Shown: one piece after another, positions 60,005-64,000 of the stretch
Layout of the letters: each line of letters opens with the position of its first letter
Position numbering within the stretch: the stretch's first letter is position 1
Assembly: GCA_963930775.1 (NCBI GenBank)
Contig: OZ005692.1
Location: forward strand, 6,868,135-6,932,134
DNA length: 64,000 bases
Source: Cliona cf. orientalis
Lineage: Eukaryota; Porifera; Demospongiae; Clionaida; Clionaidae
Direction of reading: 5' to 3'
Made by a program: the position numbers and the translations under genes
The notes under the pieces: model-generated
Seen by the model: only the letters and a program-made list of their open reading frames with translations
Told to the model about the DNA's origin: nothing
Database searches by the model: none

Positions 60005-63000
60005 TTACCAGTTGGATAGTACATTAAATTTTGAATGTATGAGGATGTAGTAGATGAATCCAATAGCAGTGGTGTATGCACATACCCACAGGAACTCTGG
60101 ACGAGTCAACTGCAGTGCTTTTCTCAGTCGAAATGCTTGATAAAGATGGTGGAATGATCCGTACACTATGAACACAAGGCCCAGATCTGCAAAACCTATA
60201 GGGAAAAGTAGGTAGAGGTCGTAATGCTGCTTGTGTTAACCGATCAGTCCATACACGTACGTAGCTTCAAATAATATCAGATTCTAGCAGCTTAATTATT
60301 ACACTTATTCAAGTAGTTATACCGTACATTACAAATACTTCGTGCTAAACATCAAAAAATTTTTTGCTGTATTTACTCTTCATGGCTGACAACAACTGCT
60401 ACAATAGTATCGACAACTGAGCAATTCGTATTAATAATTATTGCATACATGTCTGCACATGGCTCCAATGCATTACATAGTAGGCACTATTATGATATCG
60501 CTTGTAGCAATTATTAATGAATAACATGGAATCCCTTATCCCCTAGCACTATGTTAGTATAAAAATAATTTGATTCATGGGAGTAAAGAAATCAGTTTTT
60601 TAAAGCTGAAGCACAGCTGCTTCTCTTACGGAAATGGTTGCCTATGAGAACATAACTCTCTGCAATAATAGTGCCTTGGTTGCACAGCTGCAAATGTATA
60701 GGTCAGGGGGATGCCTGACTTCCAGTTTTAGTGTAGCTACCACACCTGGGTATCACTAACCAAAGTAACCTAAAACCCAACCTGGGCTGCTTGCATGATC
60801 AGCCACTGACACCATTGTGGTGAGTTTATGCACCTAAGCATGGAGGGGAGTGAACCAGGATATGCCATGGTGAGCACTACAGCTGATCTCCAGGTAACAC
60901 TAGCCCTCCAGAGCTCAGAATGGTTCAGTGCCTGGCTTAGCCCTCAGGGCTTAAATTCTCAACCACAGCCAGGAGGTGCAACTCTACCTTACCAGTAGGG
61001 ACTGCCTAATGGTTTAAAAACAATAGGTCCAGTGTTCCACTCTATAAACAAACTAAGCAAACATGGTAGCCTCTATTTGTTTTTGGGTGGGGCATTACAA
61101 GATTGTGGGGCTCTGAGGGCTGGTTTAGGTTTACCTCTGGACAGAGTTATCCCCACCAAACTGGCCACAGATTCCTAACTGTATGCAATCAGCTTCTCTC
61201 AATGGACTCATTGTCCCCAGCATAAGTTTCTGTGATACAATTAAGGGCACTGAAATATCAAAATTAGCCTTTAATTATCTCCAGTTGGTAGTGAATCATT
61301 TCTATTTTTGCATCCTTGTTGCACATCTGCAGCTGCAGATTTTTGCAGGTTTCAACCCACAGATAATGCATATAAGAGCATACAAAGTGTGCAGGTCCAA
61401 ACCTCATGACTTGCTGCATGGTCATGAGGTTAACTGAAACTATGGGCTAACGACTAGTAATAATAATCATGTATAGGAGAGGGAGCTCAGGAAAGAAGCC
61501 TATAGGGCACTGCCTACCTGCATGCCTGCTATGGAATGTCTCTCAGTTAGTTGAGTGGTAAAGGTGTGCATAATGGTTGCGTGCCTGTGTGTGGTGATGA
61601 TAAAGTTTGGGGCACGAACTGTTCCTCCTCTCCCACTCCTAATTATATAGCCCCCACACTAGTACTTCCACAATAGCACATACACACATATCCCTCCCCC
61701 ACTTACATAGGTAGCCTCTTCCTAAGGGCAGGCCCTATAGCTACTCCCAGCTTTTCACTGAATAGCCTGAAAAGGCACCAGCCTAACACTAGCTTGCATA
61801 GTTCTCCTGAAATCAGTCAGGATGTGAATCCACCTCCCTTCAGCCTATAGTTGGCCTGCATTATTATTATAGCCATGCCAAGGGAACACATAGAACTTAT
61901 ATAAATAATTGAACAACTTCAAAGGCATTTGTGTGTATCGGTTATAATTGAAATATACTTTCAAACTTCAGGTTTTACATAGCATAGAATGTGATTGTTA
62001 TGGTAAAAACACAATAATAAGTGAAGCCTATGTTGACAGAGTTGAATAATGAGGGAATGTTTGGTCCAAGGTAGGTGGAGTAATTGTGTTTACATTGTAG
62101 AATATTGTGCAGCCATCTAGAAGAAATATTTGCTAGCCAGTTTGAATAGCATACACTGTCAATCCCATTAATTTCAAGCAGCTACCTTCCTTTAGACTGA
62201 CTGAAAGTTTCATACGTTGTGCAGCCATCTAGTAGAAAATGCACACTACTGTATAGCAGCTCTGCACAGCACAGAGTCCATTAAAATTCCTCTAGATTGC
62301 CCATAAGCCATTACACAGGCACAGCCTAACATAAGAGAATCTATAATAACTACATAGGATTAACTCAACCATCGTCAACCACTCACACTGTGACCCTGGC
62401 CGTTTTCACTGAAACTGCTGACGGCTGCTGTAGCAGCTAGGCCACAGTTATTAGCTGGTTTCCCTGTAACCATAACCTTACTACATACAACCTACAACTC
62501 TAGTGGGGCTTCTCATCAGTCGGCCATGGCCACAGGGTATGTGGTTAATACACAAGCAAGAGCGGGATAAGAGTTTGTAAACAGGAAGAGTGTATTAGCT
62601 GGGGCTCAGGTGCTTAGCACAATCAACTATACCAGGCCTTCTGATTGGGGGACGAGGCTACGTACATGACATTGTATGTATGAAACTGCAACATATCGCT
62701 ATAGAATTTCTGTTTAAACATGCCTACGACACTGATACCAATTAAGTATTAAAGGTTGGCTAGTATAAAATAAGAAATTTTGTGCTAATCTTCTAGCAAT
62801 TTAGCTCTGTAGCTACAAGCTGCCACAAACCAGCTGATGATATCAACGAAAGTCTGGGAAAAGCAGGTCAGGAGGTTAGCAATGAACAAAGAATACTAAT
62901 GGTTGCAATTATAGATCATCCCGGAACATCCTCTAGCAATCAAAAGTCTAGTCTGGTGTGCCATCAAGCACGACCTTGGGGGAGTATCCTATTAATTAGG

Positions 63001-63924
63001 TTAGTAATCAGTCAGCCAATGTACTCGGCAGTGGGGGTGGATGAGAGAGAGACAGTTAAGGTAGCATGGGAAGTATAGCCAGGGGGTGAATGAGAGTGAT
63101 GCAAGACGGGGAACGAGGAAGGAGAGTACCTAGCTCTTTGTCAATTTCCAAAAGCTGGCGAACAAAATATTAAGACTCGAGCTTTGCGGATAATTGTTGT
63201 ACGGCTCATTAGTCAGCCTCTTCAGGTTGGTTATTCATATCAGTTTCCAGTTTACACACAACACTGGCACTATCTCATAACACACGCCTGCCAGCCTGCC
63301 TGCAGCACAGTATAATATAGTAAGCAAAAGATCAAGGACCAAATCAGAGTTGCTCCATCTATTGCATAACTGTGTACCTTAGCGGTAACCATTATATTAT
63401 TATCCAATCAACACCTAATGATATAACAGTATTATGTGCACACCAAATTGGCCAATCCTAAGCAGTCTATTGCAGAGAATACCTAGCAAAGGTGAGTGGT
63501 ATCATAAACGGCAGCCTGATTATGCCGCATACCTTGATCTGCTTTACGTACGCATGCATACATACATGTAGTGTACAGCCCAACATCCAATCTCAATGGA
63601 GCATGCATTATGCATTAATCTTAATAAATGAGCAAAGCAAATTTCCAGACCTTCTGACAACAAGTGCATTACACGATATCATATCATATATAGTTTGTTG
63701 GGTACAAATCAGCTGTTTCCGTAACGACCGGTATCACGTAGCCTCTCCGACAACAAAGAGATATTAACGACAACAAACACCTTAACCTGAGCTAAGAGGG
63801 GTTTGGAATGTGCATCATACCGCTCTATATGTCCCGGTATCAATTGATTCTTGTGGTTAATTAGCATGGGCTTCTAGCTTACCAAGTAAGTAGACAGAAG
63901 GATGATTAACAAATTGCCGAGAAA
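60005..63924 (-). CDS. 3' exons of a small multi-pass membrane protein gene (partial)
   Basis: The terminal exon 60005-60195 has an acceptor ccctatag, enters in phase 1 and ends in TAA at 60007-60005. It reads FADLGLVFIVYGSFHHLYQA, a basic loop (FRLRKALQ), then a second hydrophobic segment (VCAYTTAIGFIYYILIH). A likely upstream exon at 63883-63924 (acceptor gtgctcag, donor gtaagc) joins in phase 1 and contributes FVNHPSVYLLG. In its other open frame that exon reads FLGNLLIILLSTYL, which would need a further exon in between. The gene continues past the right edge. The LY-loop-LW-helix spacing faintly recalls TMEM254, but this is a guess. An alternative donor TGG|gtatgt at 60086 could splice to the 15-bp piece near 59790. 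Confidence 0.45.
60196..63882. other. probable intron of the right-edge gene
   Basis: About 3.7 kb without a gene I can support. At 61540-61625 a segment with ttgagtggtaaagg, followed by ggggcacgaactgttcc, loosely resembles the A and B boxes of a tRNA-derived SINE, but both boxes are poor. Confidence 0.35.
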
Positions 63925-64000
63925 CTGAGCACTAATTGTTTCAAAAGGGTCTTAAGTGGTCTGCACGATTGCTGCCCGCAATTCTCCCATGCAGTGGTAC

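Noticed and set aside
61540..61625. tRNA-derived SINE
   Set aside because: The A and B boxes are too poor and no second copy or A-rich tail was seen in the window.
1..64000. CRISPR array, bacterial operons or phage genes
   Set aside because: The window is eukaryotic throughout; the repeats found are transposons, microsatellites or duplicated exons.

Overview
The window looks like genomic DNA of an early-branching animal, most probably a demosponge. It is AT-rich and has eukaryotic split genes with GT-AG introns. Three gene types point this way: a very large membrane receptor built from SRCR domains, an intronless cysteine-rich multi-pass protein of a kind I know from sponge gene sets, and a SIX1/2-type homeobox gene. 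The phylum call is inference from gene content; I could not run any search.

Layout. 1-2.7 kb: a GC-rich start with one doubtful reading frame, then repeats and a small foldback transposon. 2.7-4.5 kb (+): an intronless multi-pass membrane protein gene broken by one in-frame TAG and by a 26-bp tandem duplication; taking out the duplication restores the frame exactly. 5.0-5.7 kb: a dispersed repeat that has an inverted copy at 15.1-15.5 kb. 6.6-20.5 kb (-): a 36-exon gene for a predicted 2266-residue type I membrane protein with a signal peptide, 15 SRCR domains, two Ig domains, an FN3-like region, a transmembrane helix and an acidic tail with an NPMY motif. The SRCR array is itself a tandem duplication of a seven-domain block (SRCR1-7 against SRCR9-15) around a lone SRCR8.

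21.97-40.0 kb (+): a TMX1-type thioredoxin-related transmembrane protein (285 residues, CPAC active site). Its last two exons lie beyond a 14.8-kb intron full of foldback elements and TACATGTA palindromes. 40.0-52.1 kb: gene-poor, with a 90-bp minisatellite whose unit is exactly 30 codons. 52.15-52.5 kb (+): a two-exon, 38-codon small ORF. 52.87-55.4 kb (+): a two-exon SIX1/2 homeobox transcription factor with a TATA box. 55.4-60.0 kb: no convincing gene. 60.0-63.9 kb (-): the 3' exons of a small multi-pass membrane protein gene that runs off the right edge.

The genes do not form a pathway. The SRCR receptor (-) and TMX1 (+) are head to head across about 1.5 kb. The SRCR receptor probably serves ligand binding, adhesion or innate recognition; TMX1 serves oxidative folding in the ER; SIX1/2 is a developmental regulator. 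Exon borders were placed by eye from splice signals, reading phase and domain homology. Every SRCR half-domain exon is a multiple of three with phase-1 borders, and all three spliced models close exactly in frame (2267, 286 and 468 codons including stops).
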